Below are positions 25,852 to 34,982 of a DNA stretch of 38,699 bases, piece by piece. The notes under the pieces are model-generated. The model had not been told where the DNA came from, made no database searches, and saw nothing but the letters and a program-made list of their open reading frames with translations. The stretch covers positions 1 to 38,699 of the forward strand of contig NZ_MLAJ01000008.1 in the NCBI RefSeq assembly GCF_002000485.1, written 5' to 3'. The stretch comes from Rodentibacter ratti (GTDB lineage: Bacteria > Pseudomonadota > Gammaproteobacteria > Enterobacterales > Pasteurellaceae). The translations under genes were made by a program, and so were the position numbers. Position 1 is the first letter of the stretch. Each line of letters begins with the position of its first letter.

Positions 25852-26403
25852 ATGGAACAGCAAAAATCACCTGATCTTTATGCCAAGTATAACCAACAAT
25901 CTAACGCATTCAGTAAAATTATTTTCGCCAGCCGCTGGTTGCAATTGCCGATTTATCTTGGGCTTGTGGTTGTGCAAGGCATCTATGCCTATAAATTTAT
26001 GAAATCCCTTTGGCATTTAATCATCAATATTAATGATATGGATTCCAACACGATTATGCTTGCTGTGTTGAATCTCATTGATGTGGTGATGATTGCCAAT
26101 TTATTGGTAATGGTCACCATTGGCGGCTATGAGATTTTCGTATCAAAGCTCAAAACCCGCAGCCATCCCGATCAACCGGAATGGATGAGTCACGTCAATG
26201 CAACGGTACTGAAAGTGAAACTTTCAATGTCGATCATCACGATTTCCTCTATTCATATGCTGCAAACCTTTGTTAATGTCAGCAACCTCCCTGAAAAAAC
26301 CATGATGTGGCAGCTTTTTTTACATCTTGGTTTTTTAGTTTCGGCTATCGCCTTGGCTTATACGGATAAAATTTTATATAGTACCAGTCATAAAAACCAC
26401 TAG
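25852..26403 (+). CDS. UPF0114 (YqhA) family membrane protein
   Basis: 183 aa inner-membrane protein. Hydrophobic segments are visible at about residues 29-48 ([20 protein letters not shown]), 66-88 ([20 protein letters not shown]), 120-140 and 150-170. The GGYEIFVSK motif after the second segment and the overall pattern match UPF0114/TIGR00645 proteins such as YqhA, of unknown function. Ribosome site AGGAAAA before ATG 25852. It ends at a strong terminator and is apparently monocistronic. Confidence 0.88.
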   Translation: MEQQKSPDLYAKYNQQSNAFSKIIFASRWLQLPIYLGLVVVQGIYAYKFMKSLWHLIININDMDSNTIMLAVLNLIDVVMIANLLVMVTIGGYEIFVSKLKTRSHPDQPEWMSHVNATVLKVKLSMSIITISSIHMLQTFVNVSNLPEKTMMWQLFLHLGFLVSAIALAYTDKILYSTSHKNH

Positions 26404-26427
26404 AAACAAGTCGTATTTTTCCTGACA

Positions 26428-26458
26428 GAAACGCCAACCAAAAGTTGGCGTTTCTTTT
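26428..26458 (+). terminator. Terminator after the UPF0114 gene
   Basis: Eleven-base perfect stem GAAACGCCAAC (26428-26438) with GTTGGCGTTTC (26444-26454), loop CAAAA, then TTTT. Confidence 0.92.
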
Positions 26459-26486
26459 AGTTCCCATAAAATTATTCAAAATAATC

Positions 26487-26515
26487 TTGATACTGTATAA
26501 AAATACAGTTAATAT
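26487..26515 (+). promoter_or_regulatory. recA promoter with LexA (SOS) box
   Basis: -35 TTGATA (26487-26492), 17-base spacer, -10 TAATAT (26510-26515). A near-perfect LexA box, TACTGTATAAAAATACAGTT at 26491-26510, fills the spacer (CTGT-N8-ACAG), so SOS control is expected. Confidence 0.92.
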
Positions 26516-26546
26516 AAATAAAGTTTTATGCAACGAGGAAAAATAA

Positions 26547-27656
26547 ATGGCATCACAAGACGAAAAAAAGAAAGGGAAAACAACAGCGACCACACCTGCG
26601 ACAGCGGAAGAAAAACAAAAGGCCCTTGCCGCAGCACTAGGGCAAATTGAAAAACAATTTGGTAAAGGCTCTATTATGAAGCTGGGAGATACACAAGCTC
26701 TCGATGTAGAGTCTATTTCTACCGGTTCGATAGGGCTTGACGTTGCATTAGGAATCGGTGGTTTACCGATGGGGCGTATCGTTGAAATCTTTGGCCCCGA
26801 ATCTTCCGGTAAAACAACCTTAACGCTTTCAGTTATCGCTCAGGCTCAAAAAGCCGGTAAAACCTGTGCATTTATTGATGCCGAACATGCTTTGGATCCG
26901 ATTTATGCCGCGAAATTAGGCGTTAACGTTAAAGAATTATTAGTTTCTCAGCCCGACAATGGTGAACAAGCCCTTGAGATTTGTGATGCTTTAGTCCGTT
27001 CCGGTGCAGTTGAACTTATTATCGTTGACTCCGTTGCAGCCTTAACGCCTAAAGCTGAAATTGAAGGAGACATGGGTGATTCTCATGTGGGATTACAAGC
27101 CCGTTTAATGTCTCAAGCATTACGTAAATTAACCGGTCAAATCAAAAATGCAAACTGCTTGGTGATATTTATCAACCAAATTCGCATGAAAATCGGGGTA
27201 TCCTACGGCAATCCTGAAACCACTACCGGAGGGAATGCATTAAAATTTTATGCATCGGTTCGATTGGATATTCGCCGCACCGGTTCAGTCAAAGATGGGG
27301 AAAGTATTATTGGTAATGAAACCAAAGTAAAAGTGGTTAAAAATAAATTGGCGCCTCCATTCCGTCAGGTAGAATTCCAAATCCTTTATGGCGAAGGGAT
27401 TTCTAAAACAGGTGAATTGATTGAACTGGGCGTTCAGCACAAATTGGTGAATAAATCCGGAGCTTGGTATTCTTATGAAAATGAGAAAATAGGCCAAGGC
27501 AAGGCAAATGCAATGAAGTGGCTATTGGATAATCCAGAAAAAGCATTAGTATTAGAAAATAAATTGCTCGCCGAATTAGTAGCCAACCCTGATCAAAGAT
27601 TCGCTGAAGATATTGAACAAGCCAATGACAAATTAAATTCAGAGGATGAACTTTAA
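26547..27656 (+). CDS. recA: Recombinase RecA
   Basis: Strand-exchange ATPase and SOS co-protease. 369 aa. Walker A GPESSGKT is at residues 83-90, the DNA-binding loop L1 region [10 protein letters not shown] follows and loop L2 [17 protein letters not shown] is intact. The acidic C-terminus (NSEDEL) is typical. Compared with the H. influenzae protein (MATQEEKQ... from memory) it has about 14 additional N-terminal residues rich in Lys and Thr before [11 protein letters not shown]. The start has a GAGGAAAA ribosome site. Cotranscribed in part with recX through a hairpin. Confidence 0.98.
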   Translation: MASQDEKKKGKTTATTPATAEEKQKALAAALGQIEKQFGKGSIMKLGDTQALDVESISTGSIGLDVALGIGGLPMGRIVEIFGPESSGKTTLTLSVIAQAQKAGKTCAFIDAEHALDPIYAAKLGVNVKELLVSQPDNGEQALEICDALVRSGAVELIIVDSVAALTPKAEIEGDMGDSHVGLQARLMSQALRKLTGQIKNANCLVIFINQIRMKIGVSYGNPETTTGGNALKFYASVRLDIRRTGSVKDGESIIGNETKVKVVKNKLAPPFRQVEFQILYGEGISKTGELIELGVQHKLVNKSGAWYSYENEKIGQGKANAMKWLLDNPEKALVLENKLLAELVANPDQRFAEDIEQANDKLNSEDEL

Positions 27657-27679
27657 TTTACCCGTTATTTTAACCTCTC

Positions 27680-27707
27680 AAAGTGCGGTCAATTTTGCCC
27701 GCACTTT
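27680..27707 (+). terminator. Attenuating hairpin between recA and recX
   Basis: AAAGTGCGG (27680-27688, inside an exact uptake core) pairs with CCGCACTTT (27699-27707), 10-base loop, then two more T. It probably lets only part of the recA transcription reach recX. Confidence 0.7.
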
Positions 27708-27725
27708 TTCTCCAAAGGAGTGATG

Positions 27726-28184
27726 ATGTCTTCTATTGCACTGAGTTATGTGATTAATTTACTTGCCCGCCGTGAATATAGCGAGTTTGAACTTCGCAAT
27801 AAAATGCAAGAAAAAGCCTTTTCCGAACTAGAAATTGATGAAGTGATCACCCATTGCCAGCAAAAAAATTGGCAAAATGATAAACGCTTTGCAGAAAACT
27901 ATTTATATTATCGTAGTCAACGAGGCTATGGAGAGAATAGAATTAGACAAGAACTAAAACATTTAAAAGGAGTGCCGTCAGCTATTATTACTGAAGTATT
28001 CACGGAATGTGATATAGATTGGTCCAAACTTGCTTTTACGGTTTTACGTAAAAAATTTCCTAATTACACAGAAAAACATTCTCCCAAAATAAAACAGAAA
28101 ATTTGGAACTATATGCTTTCTCACGGTTTTTCCTCTGAACAATTTTCGCACTTTATTGGGAATGAATCAGCATATTTTGAGTGA
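27726..28184 (+). CDS. recX: RecA regulatory protein RecX
   Basis: Inhibitor that blocks RecA filament extension. 152 aa from the ATG at 27726, which is best spaced from the AAAGGAG site at 27714-27720; the GTG at 27720 overlaps that site. The helical-repeat motifs YVINLLARREYSEFELRNKM, and CQQKNWQNDKRFAENYLYYRSQRGYGENRIRQEL region, are characteristic. It converges with phoR. Confidence 0.93.
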   Translation: MSSIALSYVINLLARREYSEFELRNKMQEKAFSELEIDEVITHCQQKNWQNDKRFAENYLYYRSQRGYGENRIRQELKHLKGVPSAIITEVFTECDIDWSKLAFTVLRKKFPNYTEKHSPKIKQKIWNYMLSHGFSSEQFSHFIGNESAYFE

Positions 28185-28215
28185 TCTATACTCATCTTGA
28201 TGGAATTGGCTAGTT

Positions 28216-29511
28216 CTATGGTTTGCTTATAGGAAGCGCAACTTTAAAGCAACTTCCCCTCCCTAACTCACTCTTTATTTCCAATTCCGCATCATATTTT
28301 GCCAAAGCAAATTTGGTAATAGATAGCCCCAGTCCCGTTCCACCGGTTTGGCGTGAGCGGGCATTATCAACCCGATAAAAACGTTCCGTTAATCTTGGAA
28401 TATGTTCCGGCGCAATACCTACCCCTGTATCAGTTACAGAAAAAATTGCTTTATCTGCGAGTGTAGTAAGTTGAATAGTAATCGTGCCTTTTTCCGGCGT
28501 ATATCGAACTGCATTGAACGTCATATTACTTAATGCGCTGTATAGTTCCGGCTCCAATCCATAAAACTTAATATCTGGTTGAATGTTTACAATAAACTCG
28601 TGTTTTTCACGTGAAAAATTTTGTGTTGCTTCAACAACCTGTTGAACCATTTTGGATAAATCAAAATGCTGAAATTCCCCGGCAGTGGATTGTCCTCGTT
28701 CTAAACGTGAAAGCGTTAACAAATCGGATAAAAGATTTAACATTCGCTGCCCTTCTTTTTGCATTAAACCTAAAAATTGCTGACGTTGGTCAATAGGTAA
28801 ATCGGGCATATCCGATAATGTTTCCATAAAACCGTTAATCACAGTAAGCGGTGTACGCAATTCATGGGAAACATTAGCAACAAAGGCTACCTGAGCATCG
28901 TCCAATTGCTCTTCTTGAGTAATATCTTGCGTTATCAATAATTCGCTATTTTGATAGAAAGGCTGTCGGCTGATTTGCAAAATTCGTTTGAAATAATTTC
29001 CATTGGGAAGGATAACTTTCAATTTAAGAGGTTCATTTTCCAGCTTCTTTTGTAGAAATTGTTGGAATTCAGGTAAACGAATGAGATTTTGTAGAATCCC
29101 TTTGAGATCATTTTTATAGTTCAGATTAAGATGTTTACAGGCAAGCGGGTTAAACCATTCGATACGACCTTCGGTTAAAATGATAATTCCACTAGGAATC
29201 GCCTCAATGACTTTATTAAAACGATCTAAAGAAGCAGAGAGTTCTTTTTTACGCTTTATACTGGCTTTACGTAAAGACAGAATTTTATCAAAAATATGTC
29301 CCCAAATTCCAAAACCTTGTATCGGATTGTCCTGATCCTCCAGCCAGCGAGCTAAACGAAGTAAATAAAATAGCTGAAGACCTATCCATCCAAGTAATAC
29401 AACATTAACTAAAATCCACATTATTTCCGTACCGGCAATTAAATATCCCACTCCGGCAATACAAAATAGAGTGAGGATTAATCGAAATAAGGTCGGAAAA
29501 AATAATTTCAT
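28216..29511 (-). CDS. phoR: Phosphate regulon sensor histidine kinase PhoR
   Basis: Inner-membrane histidine kinase that phosphorylates PhoB when phosphate is short. 431 aa. Two N-terminal membrane helices (about 4-24 and 29-48) leave almost no periplasmic domain, as in other PhoR. A PAS domain follows (about 90-195), then the H-box VSHELRTP with His216. The ATP-binding motifs include DTGVGIAPEHIPRLTERFYR and GGTGLGLSI. It overlaps phoB by one base, so the pair is coupled. Confidence 0.95.
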   Translation of the reverse strand: MKLFFPTLFRLILTLFCIAGVGYLIAGTEIMWILVNVVLLGWIGLQLFYLLRLARWLEDQDNPIQGFGIWGHIFDKILSLRKASIKRKKELSASLDRFNKVIEAIPSGIIILTEGRIEWFNPLACKHLNLNYKNDLKGILQNLIRLPEFQQFLQKKLENEPLKLKVILPNGNYFKRILQISRQPFYQNSELLITQDITQEEQLDDAQVAFVANVSHELRTPLTVINGFMETLSDMPDLPIDQRQQFLGLMQKEGQRMLNLLSDLLTLSRLERGQSTAGEFQHFDLSKMVQQVVEATQNFSREKHEFIVNIQPDIKFYGLEPELYSALSNMTFNAVRYTPEKGTITIQLTTLADKAIFSVTDTGVGIAPEHIPRLTERFYRVDNARSRQTGGTGLGLSITKFALAKYDAELEIKSELGRGSCFKVALPISKP

Positions 29512-30206
29512 TATGCTTCTTCAGTATTGAAACGATAACCGGAACCACGGACAGTTTGTAGCAGATACTCTAATTTACTTGGTTCAAGTGCCTGACGTAA
29601 ACGACGAATATGCACATCAATGGTCCGTTCCTCCATAAAAACATGATCTCCCCAAACAAAATCAAGCAGTTGTACCCTGCTATATAACCGGTTCGGATGA
29701 GTCATAAAAAAATGAAGTAATTTAAATTCAGTTGCCCCTAAGTTTAACCGAATATTATTGCCGATCACAATTTTATTAACCGGATCTAAACTCAATCCTT
29801 TAATATTGATCACTTGCTCTGTTTTATGAGGATGGTGGCGGCGTAGAAATGCATTGACCCTAGCAACCAACTCTCTTGGGGAAAAAGGCTTGGTAACATA
29901 GTCATCGGCACCAAGATTTAAACCTTTTTCCTTATCCAATTCATCGCTACGTGCCGTTAACAGAATAATAGGTAAATTCTCCGTGCGCTTGGTTGAACGC
30001 AATTCTTTAGTAAATTCAACACCAGAAACGCCAGGCAGCATCCAGTCCAATAAAATAAGATGAGGGAGTTGTTCATTAATTTGTTGCCTTGCTTGTGATA
30101 CATTTTCCGCCGTACGCACCTCAAAACCGGCTTGTTCTAAGATAAATTTAATTAATGTAATAATAGACTCTTCGTCTTCAACCACTAAAATATTTGCTTT
30201 TGGCAT
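29511..30206 (-). CDS. phoB: Phosphate regulon response regulator PhoB
   Basis: OmpR-family transcription factor that binds Pho boxes. 231 aa. The receiver domain has acidic residues E10/D11, phospho-acceptor Asp54 (LLDWMLPG) and the TKPFSPREL motif with the conserved Lys. The C-terminal winged helix has NRLYSRVQLLDFVWG and RTIDVHIRRLRQALEP. It lies 49 bases after pstB, with an uptake core between them, and probably belongs to the pst transcript. Confidence 0.97.
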   Translation of the reverse strand: MPKANILVVEDEESIITLIKFILEQAGFEVRTAENVSQARQQINEQLPHLILLDWMLPGVSGVEFTKELRSTKRTENLPIILLTARSDELDKEKGLNLGADDYVTKPFSPRELVARVNAFLRRHHPHKTEQVINIKGLSLDPVNKIVIGNNIRLNLGATEFKLLHFFMTHPNRLYSRVQLLDFVWGDHVFMEERTIDVHIRRLRQALEPSKLEYLLQTVRGSGYRFNTEEA

Positions 30207-30255
30207 AGCCTACTCCCTGGATTTTCTGAAAAGTGCGGTTAAATTTAGAGACGTT

Positions 30256-31014
30256 TTAACCGAATTTACCCGTAATATAATCCTCGGTTTCTTTACGCTG
30301 CGGTTTCGTAAAAATTTGTTTGGTATCGCCGATTTCAATAAGCTCACCAAGATACATATAAGCGGTCATATCGGAAACCCGTGCAGCTTGTTGCATATTG
30401 TGGGTCACAATTGCAATAGTGTAGTCGTTCTTAAGTTCCGTTATCAGCTCTTCAATATAAGCCGTTGATATCGGGTCAAGGGCGGAAGTTGGTTCATCAA
30501 GTAATAATACTTCCGGCTGACAAGCGATGGCTCGGGCTATACACAAGCGTTGTTGTTGTCCACCTGAAAGGGAATTACCGGATTGTTTCAACTTATCTTT
30601 AACTTCTGTCCATAACGCCGATTTTTTTAACGCCCATTCCACTCGGTCATCCAAATCACTTTTGCTGAGTTTTTCGTACAGCTTGACCCCAAAAGTCACA
30701 TTATCGTAAATTGACATTGGAAAAGGCGTTGGTTTCTGAAAAACCATTCCGACTTTGGCGCGTAATAAATTAACATCAACATCCGCATCAAGAATATTTT
30801 TGTTATCCAATAATAATTGACCTTCTGCCCGCATATTAGGATAGAGATCATACATTCGGTTAAATATACGTAACAAAGTAGATTTACCACAGCCGGAAGG
30901 ACCGATAAAAGCGGTAACTTTTTTTTCTAAAATATCAACATTAATATTTTTTAGTGCGTGAAAATGCCCATAGTAAAAATTTAAATTTTGGGTTGAGAGT
31001 TTTGTTTTCATCAT
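30256..31014 (-). CDS. pstB: Phosphate ABC transporter ATP-binding protein
   Basis: ATPase of the high-affinity PstSCAB phosphate importer. 252 aa. Walker A GPSGCGKS is at 38-45, the signature [14 protein letters not shown] in the middle, and Walker [13 protein letters not shown]. The start is one of two adjacent ATGs (31014 or 31011) behind AGGAATC. It lies six bases after pstA and upstream of phoB. Confidence 0.97.
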   Translation of the reverse strand: MMKTKLSTQNLNFYYGHFHALKNINVDILEKKVTAFIGPSGCGKSTLLRIFNRMYDLYPNMRAEGQLLLDNKNILDADVDVNLLRAKVGMVFQKPTPFPMSIYDNVTFGVKLYEKLSKSDLDDRVEWALKKSALWTEVKDKLKQSGNSLSGGQQQRLCIARAIACQPEVLLLDEPTSALDPISTAYIEELITELKNDYTIAIVTHNMQQAARVSDMTAYMYLGELIEIGDTKQIFTKPQRKETEDYITGKFG

Positions 31015-31020
31015 GATTCC

Positions 31021-31872
31021 TTAGTGTTTTTTACGACCTAAAATTCTCGCCATAATATTAGTGATTAATACCGTAAACGCGATCAGCAGTGCCCCAGCCC
31101 AAGCGAGCGATTGCCAGTCTTTATAAGGACTCATTGCAAATTGATAAATCACATTTGGTAAATTAGCGATAGGTTGATTCATATCAGAACTGAAAAATTG
31201 ATTATTTAATGCGGTGAATAACAAAGGTGCGGTTTCACCGGAAATTCGGGCGAACGCAAGTAAAATACCGGTTAAAACGCCTGTTTTCGCAGCTTTTAGA
31301 GTTACCATCGAAACCATTTTCCATTTTGGTGTTCCTAAAGCATAAGCTGCTTCCCGTAACCCGTTCGGCACTAATTTCAACATATTTTCGGTCGTGCGTA
31401 CGACAACAGGAACAACCAATAACGAGAGTGCTAAAGCCCCCGCCCAACCGGAGAAATGTCCTTGTTTAACAACAATAATGCCATAGATAAATAAACCGAT
31501 AACAATGGAAGGCGCCGACAGTAAGATGTCGTTCATAAATCGAGTCATACCGGCTATTTTGCTATGTCTGCCGAACTCCGCTAAATAAACGCCGGTTAAA
31601 ATACCGATTGGAGTACCGATAAAAAGCCCGAATAACGTGATAAGCAAACTCCCCCAAATGGCATTTCGTAAACCACCACCTGCATCGGGAGGCAGGGTAT
31701 CAACCCGAAAAAGATAGAGTCCTAATCCGCTTATGCCATGGGTTAAGAGCGTGTAAAAAATCCAGCCAAGCCAAAATAATCCGAATCCCATCATCACCCA
31801 AGCCAACATTAAATAGAAGCGGTTAAGCCACTGACGGCGTACATATAACGAATGATTTATTGTATTTTTCAT
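31021..31872 (-). CDS. pstA: Phosphate ABC transporter permease PstA
   Basis: One of two membrane subunits of the phosphate importer. 283 aa with about six hydrophobic helices, beginning at residues 17-40. The permease coupling motif is visible near residues 185-200 ([22 protein letters not shown]). It starts one base before the pstC stop region (no intergenic gap), consistent with translational coupling. Confidence 0.96.
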   Translation of the reverse strand: MKNTINHSLYVRRQWLNRFYLMLAWVMMGFGLFWLGWIFYTLLTHGISGLGLYLFRVDTLPPDAGGGLRNAIWGSLLITLFGLFIGTPIGILTGVYLAEFGRHSKIAGMTRFMNDILLSAPSIVIGLFIYGIIVVKQGHFSGWAGALALSLLVVPVVVRTTENMLKLVPNGLREAAYALGTPKWKMVSMVTLKAAKTGVLTGILLAFARISGETAPLLFTALNNQFFSSDMNQPIANLPNVIYQFAMSPYKDWQSLAWAGALLIAFTVLITNIMARILGRKKH

Positions 31873-32823
31873 CTAGCGTCCCTCTGATTTTACCGCTTTT
31901 AATAACATTAATTTTGACAAACACAGTACGGTAAATGTTATAACGAAAAGAATTAATCCGAGATAAAGTAGTGAGGACAAATGCATCGGATCAACGGCCT
32001 CGGCAAACTCATTGGCAAGCGCAGAGGTAATCGATACACCGGAATTATTTAAGCTGGCGCTAATATTAAAGGTATTTCCGATAACAAAGGTAACGGCCAT
32101 CGTTTCGCCTAAAGCACGTCCCAAGCCGAGAATCACACCGCCGATTACCCCCACTTTCGTATAAGGTAATACAATACGACGAATAACTTCCCAACGGGTA
32201 CAACCTAAACCATAGGCTGATTCTTTTAACATAGTTGGCGTGACTTCAAATACATCCCGCATCACTGAGGCGATATAAGGAATGATCATAATCGCTAGGA
32301 TTAAACCTGCCGCAAATAATCCTATTCCCATTGGAATGCCATCAAATAATACGCCGACTAAAGGAATATCGCTAAAGTGCTCAATCATAAACGGTTGAAC
32401 AGTTTCGGAAAATATAGGGGCAAACACAAACAATCCCCACATCCCGTAAATGATCGAAGGAATACCGGCTAATAATTCTATTGCAATACTTAATGGACGG
32501 CGCAGTACCACGGGACAAAGTTCGGTAAGAAAAACCGCGATTCCGAAGCTAACCGGCACAGCAATAATCAGCGCAATAACAGAAGTCACTAACGTACCGT
32601 ATATAGGTGCGAGTGCACCATATTTGCTTTGTACAGTATCCCATTCGTTTGAACTAAAAAATTCAAAACCAAATTGTTGCATTGCGGGATAAGCGCCAAC
32701 AATCAATGAAAGTAAAATTCCACTGAGTATCGCAAGAACAAACAAAGCAAAAAAACGGGTAGTATTAACAAATAAAGCATCAAGGAGTGCTTGTTGTTTC
32801 AATTTTTGGGAAAGTGTCATCAT
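31873..32823 (-). CDS. pstC: Phosphate ABC transporter permease PstC
   Basis: Second membrane subunit of PstSCAB. 316 aa, about six helices. Family motifs [32 protein letters not shown] and the coupling motif [22 protein letters not shown] are clear. An intercistronic hairpin (32832-32857) precedes its ribosome site AAGGAAAA, which probably lowers its expression relative to pstS. Confidence 0.96.
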   Translation of the reverse strand: MMTLSQKLKQQALLDALFVNTTRFFALFVLAILSGILLSLIVGAYPAMQQFGFEFFSSNEWDTVQSKYGALAPIYGTLVTSVIALIIAVPVSFGIAVFLTELCPVVLRRPLSIAIELLAGIPSIIYGMWGLFVFAPIFSETVQPFMIEHFSDIPLVGVLFDGIPMGIGLFAAGLILAIMIIPYIASVMRDVFEVTPTMLKESAYGLGCTRWEVIRRIVLPYTKVGVIGGVILGLGRALGETMAVTFVIGNTFNISASLNNSGVSITSALANEFAEAVDPMHLSSLLYLGLILFVITFTVLCLSKLMLLKAVKSEGR

Positions 32824-32831
32824 TTTTCCTT

Positions 32832-32857
32832 ATTCCCTCCCGCTAAAGGGAGGGAAT
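32832..32857 (-). terminator. Intercistronic hairpin between pstS and pstC (no T run)
   Basis: Perfect 10-base stem ATTCCCTCCC (32832-32841) with GGGAGGGAAT (32848-32857), 6-base loop. No T run follows on the minus strand, so it is more likely an mRNA-stability or attenuation element than a full terminator. Confidence 0.65.
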
Positions 32858-32864
32858 ACATTTT

Positions 32865-33884
32865 TTATTTCAAGTTAACTTTTTTCCATTCATCTCGCAC
32901 AAGTTGTTTTACATTATCCGGTAGAGGAACATAATCTAACTTTTGCGCTTGCTCATTACCTTTTTTGTATGCCCAGTCAAAGAAATTCAAGACGGTTTCG
33001 GCTCTTTCCTTATCCACTACATTTTTCGGTACTAAGATAAAGGTTGCGGCAGCGAGTGGCCAAGCTTCTGCTGAAGGTTGATTAGTTAATACCAAACTGA
33101 ATCCTTTCGCTTTATTCCAATCAACATTTGCCGCTGCCGCAAAACTTTCTTGTGAAGGTAAAACAAAGTTACCCGCAGCATTTTTTAACTGAACGTGAGT
33201 CATTTTATTTTGTTTCGCATAAGCATATTCAACATAGCCGATGGAATTCTTAACACGTCCTACGTAAATTGATACTCCCTCATTACCTTTTCCTGCTGCA
33301 CCGCTTGCGGAAGTTGGCCATTTAACCGTATTCGCCGCACCGACTTTATCTTTCCAATCTGACGAAACTTGGCTCAAATAATGGGTAAAGATAAAACTGG
33401 TTCCCGAACCGTCCGCACGGAATACGGTTGTGATCATTTTATCCGGCAGATTTAACGAAGGGTTTAACTGCTTAATTTTTTCATCATTCCAATGAGTAAT
33501 TTTTCCTAAGTAAATATCGGCTAACAATTCACCGGTTAATTTTAACTCTCCCGGTTTGATACCCTCTACATTGATGACAGGTACAACACCACCAATAACG
33601 GTTGGGAATTGGACAAGATTATTTTTTTCAAGATCCGCTTCTTTCATTGGGGAATCTGATGCACCAAAATCAACAGTACCGGAGAGAATTTGTTTTACAC
33701 CACCGGAAGAACCGATAGACTGATAATTTATTTGATTACCGGTTTCAGCCTTATAGTTCATAGCCCATTGCACATAAATCGGTTGAGGGAAGGAAGCCCC
33801 TGCGCCGGTCACAGTGGTTGCTTTTGCCGCTTGACTGAAAGCAAAAGCAGATAATAAAGCGAGAGTGACAGTACGTATTTTCAT
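32865..33884 (-). CDS. pstS: Periplasmic phosphate-binding protein PstS
   Basis: High-affinity phosphate receptor of the Pst importer. 339 aa. A Sec signal peptide (MKIRTVTLALLSAFAFSQAAKA) precedes the mature N-terminus TTVTGAGASFP. Phosphate-contact motifs GAGASFPQPIY, QSIGSSGGVKQ, FGASDSPM and RADGSGTSFIF are present. AAGGAG ribosome site before ATG 33884. It has its own Pho-box promoter. Confidence 0.97.
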   Translation of the reverse strand: MKIRTVTLALLSAFAFSQAAKATTVTGAGASFPQPIYVQWAMNYKAETGNQINYQSIGSSGGVKQILSGTVDFGASDSPMKEADLEKNNLVQFPTVIGGVVPVINVEGIKPGELKLTGELLADIYLGKITHWNDEKIKQLNPSLNLPDKMITTVFRADGSGTSFIFTHYLSQVSSDWKDKVGAANTVKWPTSASGAAGKGNEGVSIYVGRVKNSIGYVEYAYAKQNKMTHVQLKNAAGNFVLPSQESFAAAANVDWNKAKGFSLVLTNQPSAEAWPLAAATFILVPKNVVDKERAETVLNFFDWAYKKGNEQAQKLDYVPLPDNVKQLVRDEWKKVNLK

Positions 33885-33926
33885 TGTATTCTCCTTAAGT
33901 TTGGATGATTAAGTAGTCACGTAGCT

Positions 33927-33960
33927 AATATAGTAAAGAAATATTTCATAAGTATGACAA
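33927..33960 (-). promoter_or_regulatory. Pho-box promoter of pstS
   Basis: Minus-strand TTGTCATACTTATGAAAT (33943-33960), 10 bases before -10 TATATT (33927-33932). The phoU promoter has the same element at the same distance, and PhoB-bound boxes replace the -35 in this way. Confidence 0.68.
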
Positions 33961-34040
33961 ACAAACATTTATTTACATCTGTTGGAATTAGGTTTACCCG
34001 CATTCCAAAACAAACAAAAAATCAACCGCACTTTTCACAC

Positions 34041-34742
34041 TTATTTTAAGTTAGACTCAATTTCTGCCAGTTCTTTATGGCGAATATCAATACCACGAAC
34101 TAAATACACAACATGTTCCGCAATATTTTTAGCGTGATCGCCGATTCGTTCCACTGCCTTATTCATCATCATCACATCAATCCAAGTGCTGATATTTTGA
34201 GGTTGTTCAAAAATATTCGTGGTAAGTAGGCGTAATTGATTACGATAGTCCATATCTAATTTTTCATCCGATAAACGTAATTCAACCGCTGCGTTTTCAT
34301 CTAATCGGGCAAAGGCGTCCAACGCTCGGCGAATCATGACAAAGGACATTTCTAAAATACGATGGGTATCATACAAACCGGAAGCAGAAATCTTGTTATT
34401 AATTAATAGGTTATTTGTATAAAAGGCAATTTTTTTTAGTTCATCACCAATACGTTCCAGATCAACGATAATTCTAGATGTCGTTAAAACGAAACGTAAA
34501 TCACCGGCTGCCGGTTGGCGTCGAGCAATAATGGTTTGGCAGTGATCATCAATAAGCTCTTCCATTTCATTGATTTTCTTTTCACTTTCAATTACTTCCT
34601 GTAATCCTTGAGGATTAGCTTGACTGAGGCTTCGCAGAATAATTTGAATTTGCTGTTCGACTATTCCGCCCATTTGCATAACTTCTGTACGCACGCCTTC
34701 CAGTTCTTGGTTAAAATGTGAAGAAATATGCTGATTTTTCAT
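34041..34742 (-). CDS. phoU: Phosphate signalling protein PhoU
   Basis: Cytoplasmic regulator linking Pst activity to PhoR. 233 aa, all-helical with two PhoU repeats. Metal-binding acidic motifs ERIGDELKKI (in the first repeat) and KAVERIGDHAKNIAEHVVYLV (in the second, split here) are present. It lies upstream of pstS rather than at the end of the pst operon as in E. coli, and has its own Pho-box promoter. Confidence 0.96.
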   Translation of the reverse strand: MKNQHISSHFNQELEGVRTEVMQMGGIVEQQIQIILRSLSQANPQGLQEVIESEKKINEMEELIDDHCQTIIARRQPAAGDLRFVLTTSRIIVDLERIGDELKKIAFYTNNLLINNKISASGLYDTHRILEMSFVMIRRALDAFARLDENAAVELRLSDEKLDMDYRNQLRLLTTNIFEQPQNISTWIDVMMMNKAVERIGDHAKNIAEHVVYLVRGIDIRHKELAEIESNLK

Positions 34743-34775
34743 TTTGATCCTTAAAAATAAACTAAATGCGCTTGG

Positions 34776-34809
34776 AGTATAAAGGGGAAATATTTCAGGA
34801 ATATGACAA
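34776..34809 (-). promoter_or_regulatory. Pho-box promoter of phoU
   Basis: Minus-strand TTGTCATATTCCTGAAAT (34792-34809), 10 bases before -10 TATACT (34776-34781). Fourteen of 18 bases match the pstS box, and the following ATTTC is also shared. Confidence 0.68.
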
Positions 34810-34946
34810 CTTGTAAGATTGCGTTAAAAAACAATCGATTTTCATCCGCACTTTACAAAAAATGAAAGTAGGGCTATTAGAATTGTTCTAAAAATCGAAT
34901 AAATGGGTTATCAGAAGGGAAATTAAGATATTGTTTAAGCAAAAAA

Positions 34947-34971
34947 AATAAGGCGCAATTTGCACCTTATT
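34947..34971 (-). terminator. Terminator of the Lys/Thr-rich protein gene
   Basis: Inverted repeat AATAAGG...CCTTATT (34947-34971) with one internal mismatch; on the minus strand it is followed by eight T. Confidence 0.8.
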
Positions 34972-34982
34972 TCTATCATCAT

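Noticed and set aside
33982-34008. Terminator between phoU and pstS
   Set aside because: A 7-base inverted repeat exists (TTGGAAT/ATTCCAA), but no T run follows on the minus strand that carries these genes.
34877-34891. Palindrome TTAGAA-TTG-TTCTAA upstream of phoU
   Set aside because: Short and A/T-rich, away from both the Pho box and the convergent terminator; no function can be supported.
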